Shown here piece by piece: positions 49,413 through 59,071 of a DNA stretch of 64,000 nt. The number at the start of each line of letters is the position of its first letter. Positions within the stretch are counted from its first letter, which is position 1. Location: NCBI RefSeq assembly GCF_011769985.2, contig NZ_CP039734.2, positions 1-64,000 on the forward strand, written 5' to 3'. This stretch comes from Sulfurospirillum diekertiae. Lineage in GTDB: Bacteria > Campylobacterota > Campylobacteria > Campylobacterales > Sulfurospirillaceae. The translations under genes and the position numbers were made by a program. A model generated the notes under the pieces. It saw only the letters and a list, made by a program, of their open reading frames with translations. It was not told the DNA's origin and did no database searches.

Positions 49413-50424
49413 CAAATGAGAGACTTCCTTTGCTGTAATTAGAAACATTGCCTTCAAAGAAATTTGTTTTTTGGTCATTAAATTTCGAGAAGTCATCTAC
49501 CCATTTAATAGGGTGTTTGGCATTGTAGAGTTTTTCAAAGCCTACTGCCGTTAAACGATCGTCAATCAGATAGTGAATGTAGGTTTCGATGATGTCATCC
49601 GTAAAGCCCATAATTTGATTTTTGGTGATGTATTTGCCCCACTCAATTTCAAGATCACCTGCTTTTTGGAACATCTCATAGACTTTGGCTTTAAGCTCAG
49701 TAGTAAAAAGTTCTGGATATTCTTTTTGAGCTGAATTAATCATATTTTGGAAGATAAGAAGATGGGTAATTTCATCACGTTGAATAAAGCGAATCATCTG
49801 TGCACTTCCTAGCATTCTTCCAGCACGTGCTAGTGCATAAATAGCCGTAAAGCCAGAATAAAAGTAGATGCCCTCTAGGATTTGATTGGCAAACATTGCA
49901 AGAATGAGTTTTTCATCCGTTACATCGCCCGCTAACTCTTCGTAAACACTTGAAATGTAGTCATTTTTGCGACGTAATACTTCATCGTGTTTTTCCATCT
50001 CATAAATAAGGTCCGTGTTGTCGCAAATGGCTTCTGCCATAACGGCATAGGATTTAGAGTGGTTTGCCTCTTCATACGATTGGCGAGAAAGACATGCATT
50101 TATCTCAGGTGCTGTGATGTAGGGGTTTATGTTGTCGGCTAAGTTGTTAGTTTGAAAGCTATCCATGCTAATGAGTTGAGACCAAACGAGATCATACATA
50201 CGTTTTTCGGCATCTGTTAAGTTACGGTTATAGTCAATGACATCTTTTGTGGTATCGACTTCTCTAGGAAACCATGTATTGGCTTCCATCATATCCCAAA
50301 GTTTAAGTGCCCATGAGTATTTTGCTTTGGTGAAATTTAAAATTCCGTGTGGGTTTCCCCCAAAAATTTTACGATCTTGAAGACTTTCATCTGAGTTGGG
50401 GTTGTAGATTTTTTTGCGCTCCAT
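49402..50424 (-). CDS. nrdB: Ribonucleotide reductase class I, beta subunit
   Basis: NrdB carries the di-iron tyrosyl radical cofactor for aerobic ribonucleotide reduction with NrdA. The 340-residue protein shows iron-ligand regions in SYEEANHSKSYAVM, ILEGIYFYSGFTAIYALAR and RDEITHLLIF. The C-terminal SFDDF resembles the NrdA-docking tail. Its partner nrdA lies about 4 kb away (54349-56715), with the class III genes between. Confidence 0.95.
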   Translation of the reverse strand: MERKKIYNPNSDESLQDRKIFGGNPHGILNFTKAKYSWALKLWDMMEANTWFPREVDTTKDVIDYNRNLTDAEKRMYDLVWSQLISMDSFQTNNLADNINPYITAPEINACLSRQSYEEANHSKSYAVMAEAICDNTDLIYEMEKHDEVLRRKNDYISSVYEELAGDVTDEKLILAMFANQILEGIYFYSGFTAIYALARAGRMLGSAQMIRFIQRDEITHLLIFQNMINSAQKEYPELFTTELKAKVYEMFQKAGDLEIEWGKYITKNQIMGFTDDIIETYIHYLIDDRLTAVGFEKLYNAKHPIKWVDDFSKFNDQKTNFFEGNVSNYSKGSLSFDDF

Positions 50425-50461
50425 TGACGTTCCTAATACAATAATATCTAAAAAGATTGTA

Positions 50462-51196
50462 TCAAAAATTTCTTAATTCTATAGGTATGAGAGGGCTGAG
50501 CTGGCTCAAATCAAACTGATTTTGTTGCATTTTTGTTTCACCCAATGTGGGCTCTACATGTAAATAATTTTGAAGGTAATAGGTTCCACGATAACCTTTT
50601 ACATGTAAATCTTTTATGATGGTGTTAATGTCTATGGGAGTGAGTAAATCACTATGTAGTGTTGTACGAACCTCAAAGGGAATATCACTTTGAATCAGTA
50701 TTTTTAAACTCTCTTCAAAACGTTCACTATGGTGGTAATGTGTTAATGTTTCATACTGATCTAATGGAGCTTTATAATCAAGTGCAATGTAGTCTACAAG
50801 CTTTTTCATAATTAAATGTGCTAGTAACTCTGGATGAGAGCCATTGGTGTCGATTTTAATCTTATAATTTAATGCTTTAATCGCTTCGCAAAAGGGTTCA
50901 AGATTGGGATAAAGGGTACACTCTCCACCACTTAGTACAACACTATCCAGACGTCCTTGACGGCTTTGTAAAAATTCTATGGCAGTTTGGAGGCTAATGG
51001 TTCCACTGTCTCGTACGATTTGAGGATTGTAGCAATAGGGACAAGCCATATTGCATTTGGCAAACCAAAAGATAGACGCTAGATGATGGGGATAATCTAG
51101 CGTCGTAAATTTCGTAATACTATGAATTGCCTTATCGGCAAGGACATTTTTCAACAAATTGAACGCGCTCTCTATGCTCGCCAGTTTTTCCAACAT
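50462..51196 (-). CDS. nrdG: Anaerobic ribonucleotide reductase activating enzyme (radical SAM)
   Basis: NrdG uses SAM and a [4Fe-4S] cluster to install the glycyl radical of class III ribonucleotide reductase. The motif CNMACPYCYN (about residues 49-58) and LSGGECTLYPNLEPF are visible. At 244 residues it is of the longer bacterial type. The ORF start overlaps the small glycyl-radical gene by 65 bases; a later start such as a TTG near 51156 would still keep the catalytic core, so the N-terminus is uncertain. It lies directly downstream of the two nrdD genes. A TTACATGTAA copy lies at 50599. Confidence 0.88.
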   Translation of the reverse strand: MLEKLASIESAFNLLKNVLADKAIHSITKFTTLDYPHHLASIFWFAKCNMACPYCYNPQIVRDSGTISLQTAIEFLQSRQGRLDSVVLSGGECTLYPNLEPFCEAIKALNYKIKIDTNGSHPELLAHLIMKKLVDYIALDYKAPLDQYETLTHYHHSERFEESLKILIQSDIPFEVRTTLHSDLLTPIDINTIIKDLHVKGYRGTYYLQNYLHVEPTLGETKMQQNQFDLSQLSPLIPIELRNF

Positions 51197-51296
51197 TAAA
51201 ACTCTCTACGGGTCTGTGATAACCCATAACACGGGTATAAACAATACATTTGGTGCGTTTTTCTTTCAACTTCTCTAAAATTTCGGTTTGACTCAT
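51132..51296 (-). CDS. Separate glycyl-radical C-terminal segment of NrdD, 54 residues
   Basis: This short ORF starts in a TCATGA overlap (ATGA) with the stop of the large nrdD and has its own AAAAGGAG ribosome binding site inside the nrdD end. The product contains YTRVMGYHRPVESFN and GKTGEHRER, matching the end of ordinary class III reductases (RV-x-GY-x-RPV-x3-N-x-GK-x2-E). The glycine of RVMGY (Gly25) would be the radical site. It also has Cys17 and a terminal CPC. The large protein at 51293-53398 ends at its zinc site and lacks this segment, so the two probably form one enzyme. Confidence 0.85.
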   Translation of the reverse strand: MSQTEILEKLKEKRTKCIVYTRVMGYHRPVESFNVGKTGEHRERVQFVEKCPCR

Positions 51297-53398
51297 GATG
51301 CTTCTCCTTTTCTGTAGTGTTCTACTAATTCTTCATCGCATTTAGGGCAAAATTCATGCTCGCCACTGATGTAGCCATGTTTCTCACACACCGAAAAGAC
51401 CGGTGTGATTGTAAGGTAAGGCATACGGTAGTTGGTGATCACGTTTCTAACCAACTTTTTACACGCTTCACTGGAACTAATGCGCTCTTTCATGTAAAGA
51501 TGCAGAACGGTTCCACCTGTGTAGGAGCATTGTAGGTCATCTTGCAGATCCAATGCTTCAAAAGGATCATCGGTAAAATTCGCAGGAAGTTGAGAGGAGT
51601 TGGTGTAGTACACATTTTTTCCCGATCCTGCTTGGATGATCTCAGGGTAGCGTTTTTTATCTTCTTTCGCAAAACGGTACGTTGTACCCTCTGCTGGTGT
51701 TGCTTCAAGGTTGTAGAGATTCCCCGTCTCTTCTTGATATGTGACCATTTTATTGCGCACAAATTCTAAGATTTCGTGAGCAAATTCCATTCCATATGCA
51801 TCGGCAATATTGTGTTTATCATCCGTAAAATTGCGAATCATCTCGTTGATACCATTGACACCAATGGTTGAAAAATGACTGTTAAATCCTGGCAAATAAC
51901 GTGCTGTATACGGATAAAGTCCACGGTTGTACATCTCTTGGACAAATACACGTTTTTTCTCTAGTGTTGATTTGGCGAGGTCCATCAGGTATTCAAAGCG
52001 CTCCATCAACTCTTTTTTATTGCCTTTATAGAGATAGCCAAGTCGTGCCATATTGAGCGTCACAACGCCAATACTTCCCGTCATTTCAGCACTTCCGAAA
52101 AGTCCACCGCCACGTTTTAAAAGCTCTCTAAGATCGAGTTGCAAACGACAGCACATGGAGCGTACATGGCCAGGTTTATAGGCTTTTGGGTTTTCTACAA
52201 GTTTGCCATCAGCATCTCTCACGTATTGGCTTCCAATAAAGTTTTGAAAGTATGATGAGCCAATTTTGGCGGTATTCTCAAACAGTAAGTCCGTGTTTTC
52301 ACCATCCCAATCAAAATCTTCGGTGATATTCACCGTTGGAATTGGGAAGGTGAAAGGCTGACCTGTTTTATCGCCCTCGGTCATCACTTCGTAGTAAGCT
52401 TTATTGATGAGATTCATCTCTTTTTGAAAATGCTTGTAGGTCATGGCTTCAAGAGAATTGACACCACGTTTTTGTGCCTCTTCCATAAGCTCAGCATCGT
52501 TAATTTCTTTAAAAAGATGACGTTGGTTTGATGTTGGAATCTGATCGGCTAAGTCTTTAGGCACGGTCCAGTCAATCGTAATGTTGGTAAACGGACTTTG
52601 TCCCCAACGTGCAGGAACATTGAGGTTATAAATAAAGCTACGAATCGCTTTTTTGATCTCTTTATAGGAGATTTTATCCTTGAAAGCATATGGTGCTAAA
52701 TAGGTATCAAATGAGCTAAACGCTTGAGCACCCGCCCATTCGCTTTGGAGAATGCCTAAAAAGTTTGCCATTTGTCCGAGTGCTTCGCGAAAGTGCATTG
52801 GAGGGCGGCTCTCAACACGACCACGAACACCGTTAAAGCCCTCATCTAAAAGCACGCGAAGGCTCCAACCAGCGCAATACGCTGTTAAACAGTCTAAATC
52901 ATGGATATGATAGTCACCATTACGATGGGCTAATCCCTCTTCTTTGGAGTAAATTTTGTCAAGCCAGTAATTAGCAATCACTTTACCTGCAGTGTTATTG
53001 ACTAACCCAGCGTTTGAGTAACCGGTGTTAGAGTTTGCTTTAATTCTCCAGTCACTTTTTCCAATATACTCTTCAATTGTTTGCGTGGAATTGACATAGG
53101 TCGTATCTTCATTGAGTCCGTAGATATGCTCACGCTGCATTTTATGGGTATGTCGGTAGAGAATAAAGGAGCGCATAACGTCAAAATAACGTGTTTTATA
53201 AAGCTCTTGTTCGATCATATTTTGGAAGTCTTCAACCGCTGCTACCCGTTTTTTTTCGATACGCTTGAGTATCTCTTGAAAGATGCTTGCATCGTAGGTT
53301 ACACCTTCACTTTTAAAGGCTTTTTTAATGGCGTCTTCGATTTTATAAGGCTGAAATTCTTCTGTCGTTCCGTCACGTTTGAGTACTTTGGTTAGCAT
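51293..53398 (-). CDS. nrdD: Anaerobic ribonucleoside-triphosphate reductase, large part without glycyl-radical segment
   Basis: The 701-residue protein is the catalytic barrel of class III ribonucleotide reductase. It opens with an ATP-cone domain (LTKVLKRDGTTEEFQPYKIEDAIKKAF) for allosteric control, shows HIHDLDCLTAYCAGWSLR and the central NLNVPARWGQSPFTNITIDW, and ends in the zinc site region CEKHGYISGEHEFCPKCDEE. Complete homologues continue with an RV-x-GY glycyl-radical segment, which is missing here and supplied by the overlapping 54-residue gene. A promoter TATAAT lies 29 bases upstream (53427-53432). Confidence 0.95.
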   Translation of the reverse strand: MLTKVLKRDGTTEEFQPYKIEDAIKKAFKSEGVTYDASIFQEILKRIEKKRVAAVEDFQNMIEQELYKTRYFDVMRSFILYRHTHKMQREHIYGLNEDTTYVNSTQTIEEYIGKSDWRIKANSNTGYSNAGLVNNTAGKVIANYWLDKIYSKEEGLAHRNGDYHIHDLDCLTAYCAGWSLRVLLDEGFNGVRGRVESRPPMHFREALGQMANFLGILQSEWAGAQAFSSFDTYLAPYAFKDKISYKEIKKAIRSFIYNLNVPARWGQSPFTNITIDWTVPKDLADQIPTSNQRHLFKEINDAELMEEAQKRGVNSLEAMTYKHFQKEMNLINKAYYEVMTEGDKTGQPFTFPIPTVNITEDFDWDGENTDLLFENTAKIGSSYFQNFIGSQYVRDADGKLVENPKAYKPGHVRSMCCRLQLDLRELLKRGGGLFGSAEMTGSIGVVTLNMARLGYLYKGNKKELMERFEYLMDLAKSTLEKKRVFVQEMYNRGLYPYTARYLPGFNSHFSTIGVNGINEMIRNFTDDKHNIADAYGMEFAHEILEFVRNKMVTYQEETGNLYNLEATPAEGTTYRFAKEDKKRYPEIIQAGSGKNVYYTNSSQLPANFTDDPFEALDLQDDLQCSYTGGTVLHLYMKERISSSEACKKLVRNVITNYRMPYLTITPVFSVCEKHGYISGEHEFCPKCDEELVEHYRKGEAS

Positions 53399-53426
53399 GG
53401 TTATCCTAGATGTAAAAGTAGAGAAG

Positions 53427-53432
53427 ATTATA
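53427..53432 (-). promoter_or_regulatory. -10 element for the nrdD operon
   Basis: ATTATA on the plus strand reads TATAAT on the minus strand, 29 bases before the nrdD ATG, with AGGAT as ribosome binding site. The rest of the 209-base spacer (53399-53607) is AT-rich; I saw no recognisable NrdR box pair in it. Confidence 0.55.
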
Positions 53433-53607
53433 GTAAGTATAAAATTTAAAGAAACTTAATAATTAAGCTGAAACAATTATGTCACAGTTTAAAATTAAGA
53501 GTTTGATAGATTTTTTAATTATGGCTATTAATGGCTTGATTTAGGAATTTATTGCATATTTTTGCTTTTTATTATTAAAATATAAAATTAATTTATATTT
53601 TAAGATA

Positions 53608-54306
53608 TTATTCGTTAAGTGCATGTGTTAGTGCTTCGTTTACATGTAGAATAGTTGTGTCAAAAAGCGGCAAATAAGTGCTTTGTTGATCCAATAAAAG
53701 GCCAATTTCCGTGCATCCTAAAATGACAGAATCAATTTGTTCATCATGGCATTTAAGATCGTTAATTATTTTTAAAAATATCTCTTTGGAAGTGCTTTTG
53801 ATTTGACCAACGCAAAGTTCTTGAAAGATAATTTGGTTGATAATTTCGATTGCTTTTTCATCAGGGATAACCACATCAATGTGGTGGGATTTTAAAACTT
53901 CGGTGTAGAATGTTTCTTGCATTGTAAATTGGGTTCCAAGTAGAATGGCTTTATGGGCATCTTGTGCATTGAGCGCTTTAGCAGTCGCTTCTGCAATATG
54001 TAAAAAAGGTGTTCTCACATGAGGTGTAATGAGCGGAAGAATTTTGTGCATGGTATTGGTACATAAAAGGATGAAATCCACTCCTGCTCGTTCTAAGGAA
54101 AGTGCTGCTTCTTGGATAACAAGCGCAGCCTCTTCCCATTTCCCTTCGCTTTGGAAGTGCTCAATTGGTGCAAAATCAACTGAGTGAAGAATGATCTTAG
54201 CACTGTGAAGTCCACCCAGTTTGGCTTTGACGCCCTCATTTAAAAGAGTGTAATAGCTCTGTGTGGATTCCCAACTCATGCCACCGATCAATCCTATCGT
54301 TTTCAT
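53608..54306 (-). CDS. Aspartate/glutamate racemase family protein
   Basis: The 232-residue protein belongs to the PLP-independent Asp/Glu racemase superfamily (RacX/YgeA type). It has the N-terminal IGLIGGMSWEST, the first catalytic cysteine in LLCTNTMHK (about 81) and the second in VILGCTEIGLL (about 198). The amino acid acted on cannot be told. It lies 42 bases downstream of nrdA on the same strand, with a TTACATGTAA copy (54316-54325) in between. Confidence 0.9.
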   Translation of the reverse strand: MKTIGLIGGMSWESTQSYYTLLNEGVKAKLGGLHSAKIILHSVDFAPIEHFQSEGKWEEAALVIQEAALSLERAGVDFILLCTNTMHKILPLITPHVRTPFLHIAEATAKALNAQDAHKAILLGTQFTMQETFYTEVLKSHHIDVVIPDEKAIEIINQIIFQELCVGQIKSTSKEIFLKIINDLKCHDEQIDSVILGCTEIGLLLDQQSTYLPLFDTTILHVNEALTHALNE

Positions 54307-54348
54307 TCTTACCCTTTACATGTAAAGTATTTTATTCACACGATACGC

Positions 54349-56715
54349 TTATTGACATCCTTCACACTCAATGCTGCGATCGGCTACTTCAAGTTTATTC
54401 TCAGGCGATTGGGAACGGAGGTAATAGGTCGATTTGATACCGAGTTTCCATCCGAGCATGTAGATGTCATTGAGGTATTTTCCGCTTGCCTTATCCAATG
54501 TGATAAAAATATTAAGGCTCTGCCCTTGATCGATCCATTTTTGGCGAATAGCACCTGCTTTAATGAGCACACGTTGATCCAGTTCATATGCTGGGGTATA
54601 AAAATTCCAAGTATCAGGACTGAGGTTTGGCACCACAACAGGAATCATTCCTGAGAGGTTTTCCTCAAACCATTTACGTTTGTATACAGGCTCTATTGTT
54701 TGTGTGGTTCCCACAAGAATAGAAATGGAGCTTGTTGGTGCAACTGCCATCAGATAGCCATTGCGCATACCATTCTTTTTCACTTTTTCTCTTAAACTCT
54801 CCCAATCATACATGTACCCAAATAGCCCACCACGATCTACTAATTTCTTAGCTTCGTCATTGGCCGTGTCTATTGGGAAAATACCTCGACTCCATTTCGA
54901 ACCTTGAAATTCAGGATAAATTCCTTTTTCAATCGCAAGATTAGACGAAGCCAAAATGGCATTGTAACTCACCGCTTCCATCACTTCATCAATTTTGCTA
55001 AAGTGCTCGTAACTTCCCCACGCGATGTGCTGTTCTGCCAGCATTTGCGCTTCACCCATCACACCTAAGCCAATGGCACGTGATTTGAGGTTAGTATGTT
55101 TTACTTTGGCATGTGGATAAAAGTTAAGATCAATCACATTGTCAAGCATTCGAATTGCGATAGGAATGGTTCGCTCGATCTCTTCTTTGGTGTGAATTTT
55201 AGAGAGGTTCACACTGGCAAGATTACACACAGCCGTTTTACCTTCAACCATCTCTTTTTCAACAATAAAAATATCTTTGCCATTGATACTATCGAGTGCA
55301 GTTACTTTCTTAGCTTCTTTTGTTACGCCACTATCAACTTTAACCAAATCACTCTCTTCATAGGTGTCAATCGTTTGATCGTTATAAACAATTTTTACTT
55401 TATAGTGATTAGGTGCGGTATTTTGAAAAATTTCGGTGCACAGGTTTGAGCTTCGAATAATGCCCGTATGATCATTAGGATTCGCACGATTGGCATTGTC
55501 TTTAAAACAGAGGAATGGGCTTCCGCTTTCAAAATAACTGGTTAAGATTTTCTTCCACAACTCTTTGGCAGGTACATACTCTTTTGAAATAGCATCGTTT
55601 TGCTCATAGGCAAGGTAACGACGCTCAAACTCTTCACCATAGACTTCCGCAAGATCACCCGCTTCAGCAGGATCAAATAGCGTCCACATTGCGTTTTCTT
55701 CAACACGTTTCATAAAGAGGTCATTGATCCAAAGTGCAGGGAAAAGATCGTGCGCACGACGTCTCTCTTCACCAGAGTTTTTCTTAAGGTCTAAAAAGTC
55801 GGAGATGTCCATATGCCATGGCTCTAAATACACGGCAATCGCACCTTTACGAGTCCCGAGTTGATCCACTGCAATGGCAATATCATTGGTGATTTTTAAA
55901 AAAGGTATAACGCCACCTGCGGCGTTTTTATGCCCATCGATCATACCACCCATCGAACGTACCAAATTCCAATCCCAGCCAATGCCTCCACCAAATTTGC
56001 TCAGCAGTGACATCTCTTTGTAGGAGTCAAAAATACCTTCGATATTATCAGGCGTACTGCCGATGTAGCATGAGCTGAGTTGATGACGCGTAGTTCTTGC
56101 ATTCGAAAGTGTCGGCGTTGCGAGCATCACTTCAAATTTACTGATCACATCGTAAAATTTCTTTGCCCAATCTTGGGAATTGAGTTCATTTTGCGCTAAG
56201 AACATGGCAATCGCCATGAACATATGTTGTGGCAACTCAATAGGCTTGCCTTGTCTGTTCTTGATCAAATAACGATCGTGAAGGGTTTTAATTCCAAGAT
56301 AGGTAAATTGAAGATCACGCTCAGGCTTGAGGTAGGCGTCAAGGTCTTTCAGGTCATATTTGGATTTCATCCCAAGGGCGATACGTCCCTCTTTTTCTCC
56401 ACGGTCTAAGTACTCTGCAAAACTTCCGTACCCTGTAAAGCCATTGACTTTATGGTAAAGGTCATATAAAAACAGACGTGCGGCAACAAACGTCCAGTTT
56501 GGCCGATCAATATCGATCTTATCCACTGCTGTTTTGATTAATGTCTTTTGAATCTCTTCAGTCGTAATTTGATCACGAAACTGAATCTTCGCATCGACTT
56601 CAAGCTCACTTTGAGAGACATTGTCCAAACCTTTGATGGCAGAGCTAGTATATTTTTGAATTTTAGAGATATCGAGTGGCTCAATGCGACCATTACGCTT
56701 TTGGACAGTTAACAT
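54349..56715 (-). CDS. nrdA: Ribonucleotide reductase class I, alpha subunit
   Basis: NrdA is the catalytic subunit of the aerobic enzyme. The 788-residue protein has an N-terminal ATP-cone (LTVQKRNGRIEPLDISKIQKY), the substrate-site cysteine in LSSCYIGSTPDN, the family motifs NLCTEIFQNT and AVCNLASVNLSKI, and a C-terminal redox pair CEGCQ. The start overlaps the purB stop by one base, so a purB-nrdA operon is likely. nrdB is about 4 kb downstream rather than adjacent. Confidence 0.96.
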   Translation of the reverse strand: MLTVQKRNGRIEPLDISKIQKYTSSAIKGLDNVSQSELEVDAKIQFRDQITTEEIQKTLIKTAVDKIDIDRPNWTFVAARLFLYDLYHKVNGFTGYGSFAEYLDRGEKEGRIALGMKSKYDLKDLDAYLKPERDLQFTYLGIKTLHDRYLIKNRQGKPIELPQHMFMAIAMFLAQNELNSQDWAKKFYDVISKFEVMLATPTLSNARTTRHQLSSCYIGSTPDNIEGIFDSYKEMSLLSKFGGGIGWDWNLVRSMGGMIDGHKNAAGGVIPFLKITNDIAIAVDQLGTRKGAIAVYLEPWHMDISDFLDLKKNSGEERRRAHDLFPALWINDLFMKRVEENAMWTLFDPAEAGDLAEVYGEEFERRYLAYEQNDAISKEYVPAKELWKKILTSYFESGSPFLCFKDNANRANPNDHTGIIRSSNLCTEIFQNTAPNHYKVKIVYNDQTIDTYEESDLVKVDSGVTKEAKKVTALDSINGKDIFIVEKEMVEGKTAVCNLASVNLSKIHTKEEIERTIPIAIRMLDNVIDLNFYPHAKVKHTNLKSRAIGLGVMGEAQMLAEQHIAWGSYEHFSKIDEVMEAVSYNAILASSNLAIEKGIYPEFQGSKWSRGIFPIDTANDEAKKLVDRGGLFGYMYDWESLREKVKKNGMRNGYLMAVAPTSSISILVGTTQTIEPVYKRKWFEENLSGMIPVVVPNLSPDTWNFYTPAYELDQRVLIKAGAIRQKWIDQGQSLNIFITLDKASGKYLNDIYMLGWKLGIKSTYYLRSQSPENKLEVADRSIECEGCQ

Positions 56716-58049
56716 TATTTAAATACCCTTTGAAAAATTTTATCGACATTTTTGGTGTAATAAGCATAGTCAAAACATGCTCTGATTTCTGTTTCGCTGA
56801 GTTGCGCTCTTAAATCTTCATCGCTCAGAAGATTTTGAAGGTACAAACTCTCCCCTTCACTGTTGAGCGCTGGTTTGCCATGTTGAAGGTCTTCCCAGAC
56901 TTTCATAGCGTTTCTTTGAACAATTTTATACGCATCTTCGCGTGATACATTTTTAAGTGGTAACTCAAGTAAGATGCGTTGTGAAAAGACAAGTCCACCT
57001 GTTAGGTTAAGATTGCGCATCATGTTTTCAGGGTAAACGACGAGTTTAGAGATAACGCTGTTGAGACGATTAAGCATGAAATCGGTGGTGATAAAACCAT
57101 CTGGCAAGATAAAACGCTCAACGGAACTATGACTGATGTCGCGCTCATGCCATAAAGCGACGTTTTCCATCGCTGGGATCGCGTAGGATCTTATCATACG
57201 ACACAGACCAGTAATATTCTCACTTAAGACGGGATTGCGCTTGTGAGGCATCGCAGAGCTTCCTTTTTGACCTTTTTCAAAGAACTCTTCACATTCATAT
57301 ACTTCGGTGCGTTGGTAATGACGAATTGCAACGGCTATCTTCTCACAACTGGATGCCAATAAGGCAAGTGCATTCATGAGTGCAGCATAACGATCCCGTT
57401 GAATGACTTGGTTAGAAACGGGAGCTGGTGTCAGACCAAGCTCTTCACAGACATACTCTTCAAGCTCAATCGGTGAGTGAGCCATATTGCCCATTGCTCC
57501 ACTGATCTGTCCGACAGAAATGACGCCCATAACATTTTCAAGATTTTTAAGACTACGTTTGATCTCTTCGTACCAAATGGCAAGTACCAAACCAAACGTG
57601 ATAGGCTCGCCATGAATACCATGGCTTCTTCCCACCATCAATGTCATTTTGTGTTCCATCGCTCTGGTTTTTAATGATTCCATTAATGTTTTGACATCTT
57701 CAATGATTACATGTAAAGAGTCGCGCATCTGAAGGGCAACAGCCGTGTCAATACAATCTGAACTGGTCATACCATAATGAACCCACCTGCTCTCTTCTCC
57801 AAGGCTGTCTGCCACGCTCGTTAAAAATGCAATGACATCGTGACGGGTGACTTTTTCAATTTCATCAATACGGTCAATATTGAACTTGGCATTCTTAACG
57901 ATTTTTTCACAATCACTATTTGGAATGAGTCCTAATTTGTTCCATGCTTTGGTTGCGGCTTTCTCGACCCTAAGCCATGCGTCGTATTTTGCCTCAATGG
58001 TCCAATGCTTTTTCATCTCTTCTCGTGCGTAGCGCTCTACCATTCTCAT
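56715..58049 (-). CDS. purB: Adenylosuccinate lyase
   Basis: PurB acts twice in purine synthesis, splitting fumarate from SAICAR and adenylosuccinate. The 444-residue protein has the superfamily signature GSSAMPHKRNPV (about 265-276), the MTSSDCIDTAVALQ segment, and GRSHGIHGEPITFG. It is first in a minus-strand unit with nrdA. A TTACATGTAA copy lies inside (57707). Confidence 0.96.
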   Translation of the reverse strand: MRMVERYAREEMKKHWTIEAKYDAWLRVEKAATKAWNKLGLIPNSDCEKIVKNAKFNIDRIDEIEKVTRHDVIAFLTSVADSLGEESRWVHYGMTSSDCIDTAVALQMRDSLHVIIEDVKTLMESLKTRAMEHKMTLMVGRSHGIHGEPITFGLVLAIWYEEIKRSLKNLENVMGVISVGQISGAMGNMAHSPIELEEYVCEELGLTPAPVSNQVIQRDRYAALMNALALLASSCEKIAVAIRHYQRTEVYECEEFFEKGQKGSSAMPHKRNPVLSENITGLCRMIRSYAIPAMENVALWHERDISHSSVERFILPDGFITTDFMLNRLNSVISKLVVYPENMMRNLNLTGGLVFSQRILLELPLKNVSREDAYKIVQRNAMKVWEDLQHGKPALNSEGESLYLQNLLSDEDLRAQLSETEIRACFDYAYYTKNVDKIFQRVFK

Positions 58050-58160
58050 TCCTTGTCTATTTGTGATTTTTATGTGATAAAATACGGTGAATTTATCTGT
58101 AAATTCGTGTTTGATATGATTTTTTATTTTAACAATTTCGGACTAAAAAAGGGTTGAATT

Positions 58161-59069
58161 TTGGCGTATACTTTGAAAAAGTTTGTTCTTGAAAAACCAA
58201 CACTTGCCTTTCGCTTCTTAATGGACACCTTTGAAATCAGTATGGGCGAAGCGCAAAAAATAGTGGATAAACGAAGAGTTTTTGTGGAAGGTGAGCAGCT
58301 CCTCAAAAAATCATCTTTGATTGTTGGTACTATTAGCGTGGTTGTTTTTGAAGGAGAATCTAAAGGTCTTCAACCTGTTTTTGAGACAGAAGACTTTGCC
58401 GTTTTTGAAAAACCTAGTGGTGTGATGATTCATCCTCGAAAACGCAGTGACGGGTATACTTTAAACGATGAAATCAAATCGTTGTATGGGAAAGATGCGA
58501 ATGCGGCTCACCGTATTGATAAAAGTACGAGTGGTTTAGTGTTGGTGGGCAAACATAAGCAGGCGGAAATCGAGCTCAAACGTATCTTTGCGACAAGGCA
58601 CGTTCAAAAGAGTTATTTGGCTTTGGTGCATGGAAAAATTGACGATGTTCTGATGATTGATGAAAAACTGAAGCGCGATGTTGAAACAAGTCAAATTCGA
58701 CTTAAAGTCCATGTGGATGAAAGAGGTAAGGCGTCACAAACAAAAATAACGCCCCTTGGCTATTTTGCAGACAAAGATGCAACATTGGTTGAAGCGATTC
58801 CCTATACCGGAAGGCAGCATCAGATTCGTGTTCATTTGTTCCACGTGAAACATCACATTGTTGGTGATCCAATATATGGAATAGATGAAGAAGATGCAGA
58901 GAGATACTTAGAGGGTTCTATGAGCGCAGAAGAACAACTTGAAATAACACAAAGTTCACGCCTTCTTTTGCATGCCCAAACGTTAGCATTTGAGTATAAG
59001 GGAATTCCTTATAAAATAGAATCACAGGTTGATGCAAAAACACTGTTTTACAATTTAATGAAAGGATAA
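58161..59069 (+). CDS. RluA-family RNA pseudouridine synthase
   Basis: The 302-residue protein has an N-terminal S4 RNA-binding domain (about 20-65) and an RluA catalytic domain with HRIDKSTSGLVL, whose Asp (about 120) is the catalytic residue, and YTGRQHQIRVHLFHVKH. It converts uridines in rRNA or tRNA to pseudouridine; the site is unknown. The start is probably TTG 58161 after AAAAAGGG. The next gene follows after two bases. Confidence 0.9.
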   Translation: MAYTLKKFVLEKPTLAFRFLMDTFEISMGEAQKIVDKRRVFVEGEQLLKKSSLIVGTISVVVFEGESKGLQPVFETEDFAVFEKPSGVMIHPRKRSDGYTLNDEIKSLYGKDANAAHRIDKSTSGLVLVGKHKQAEIELKRIFATRHVQKSYLALVHGKIDDVLMIDEKLKRDVETSQIRLKVHVDERGKASQTKITPLGYFADKDATLVEAIPYTGRQHQIRVHLFHVKHHIVGDPIYGIDEEDAERYLEGSMSAEEQLEITQSSRLLLHAQTLAFEYKGIPYKIESQVDAKTLFYNLMKG

Positions 59070-59071
59070 CA

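Noticed and set aside
51293-51296. Simple frameshift joining the two nrdD parts
   Set aside because: The small gene has its own well-placed ribosome binding site and ATG in a classic ATGA overlap; a true split is the better reading, although reads should confirm it.
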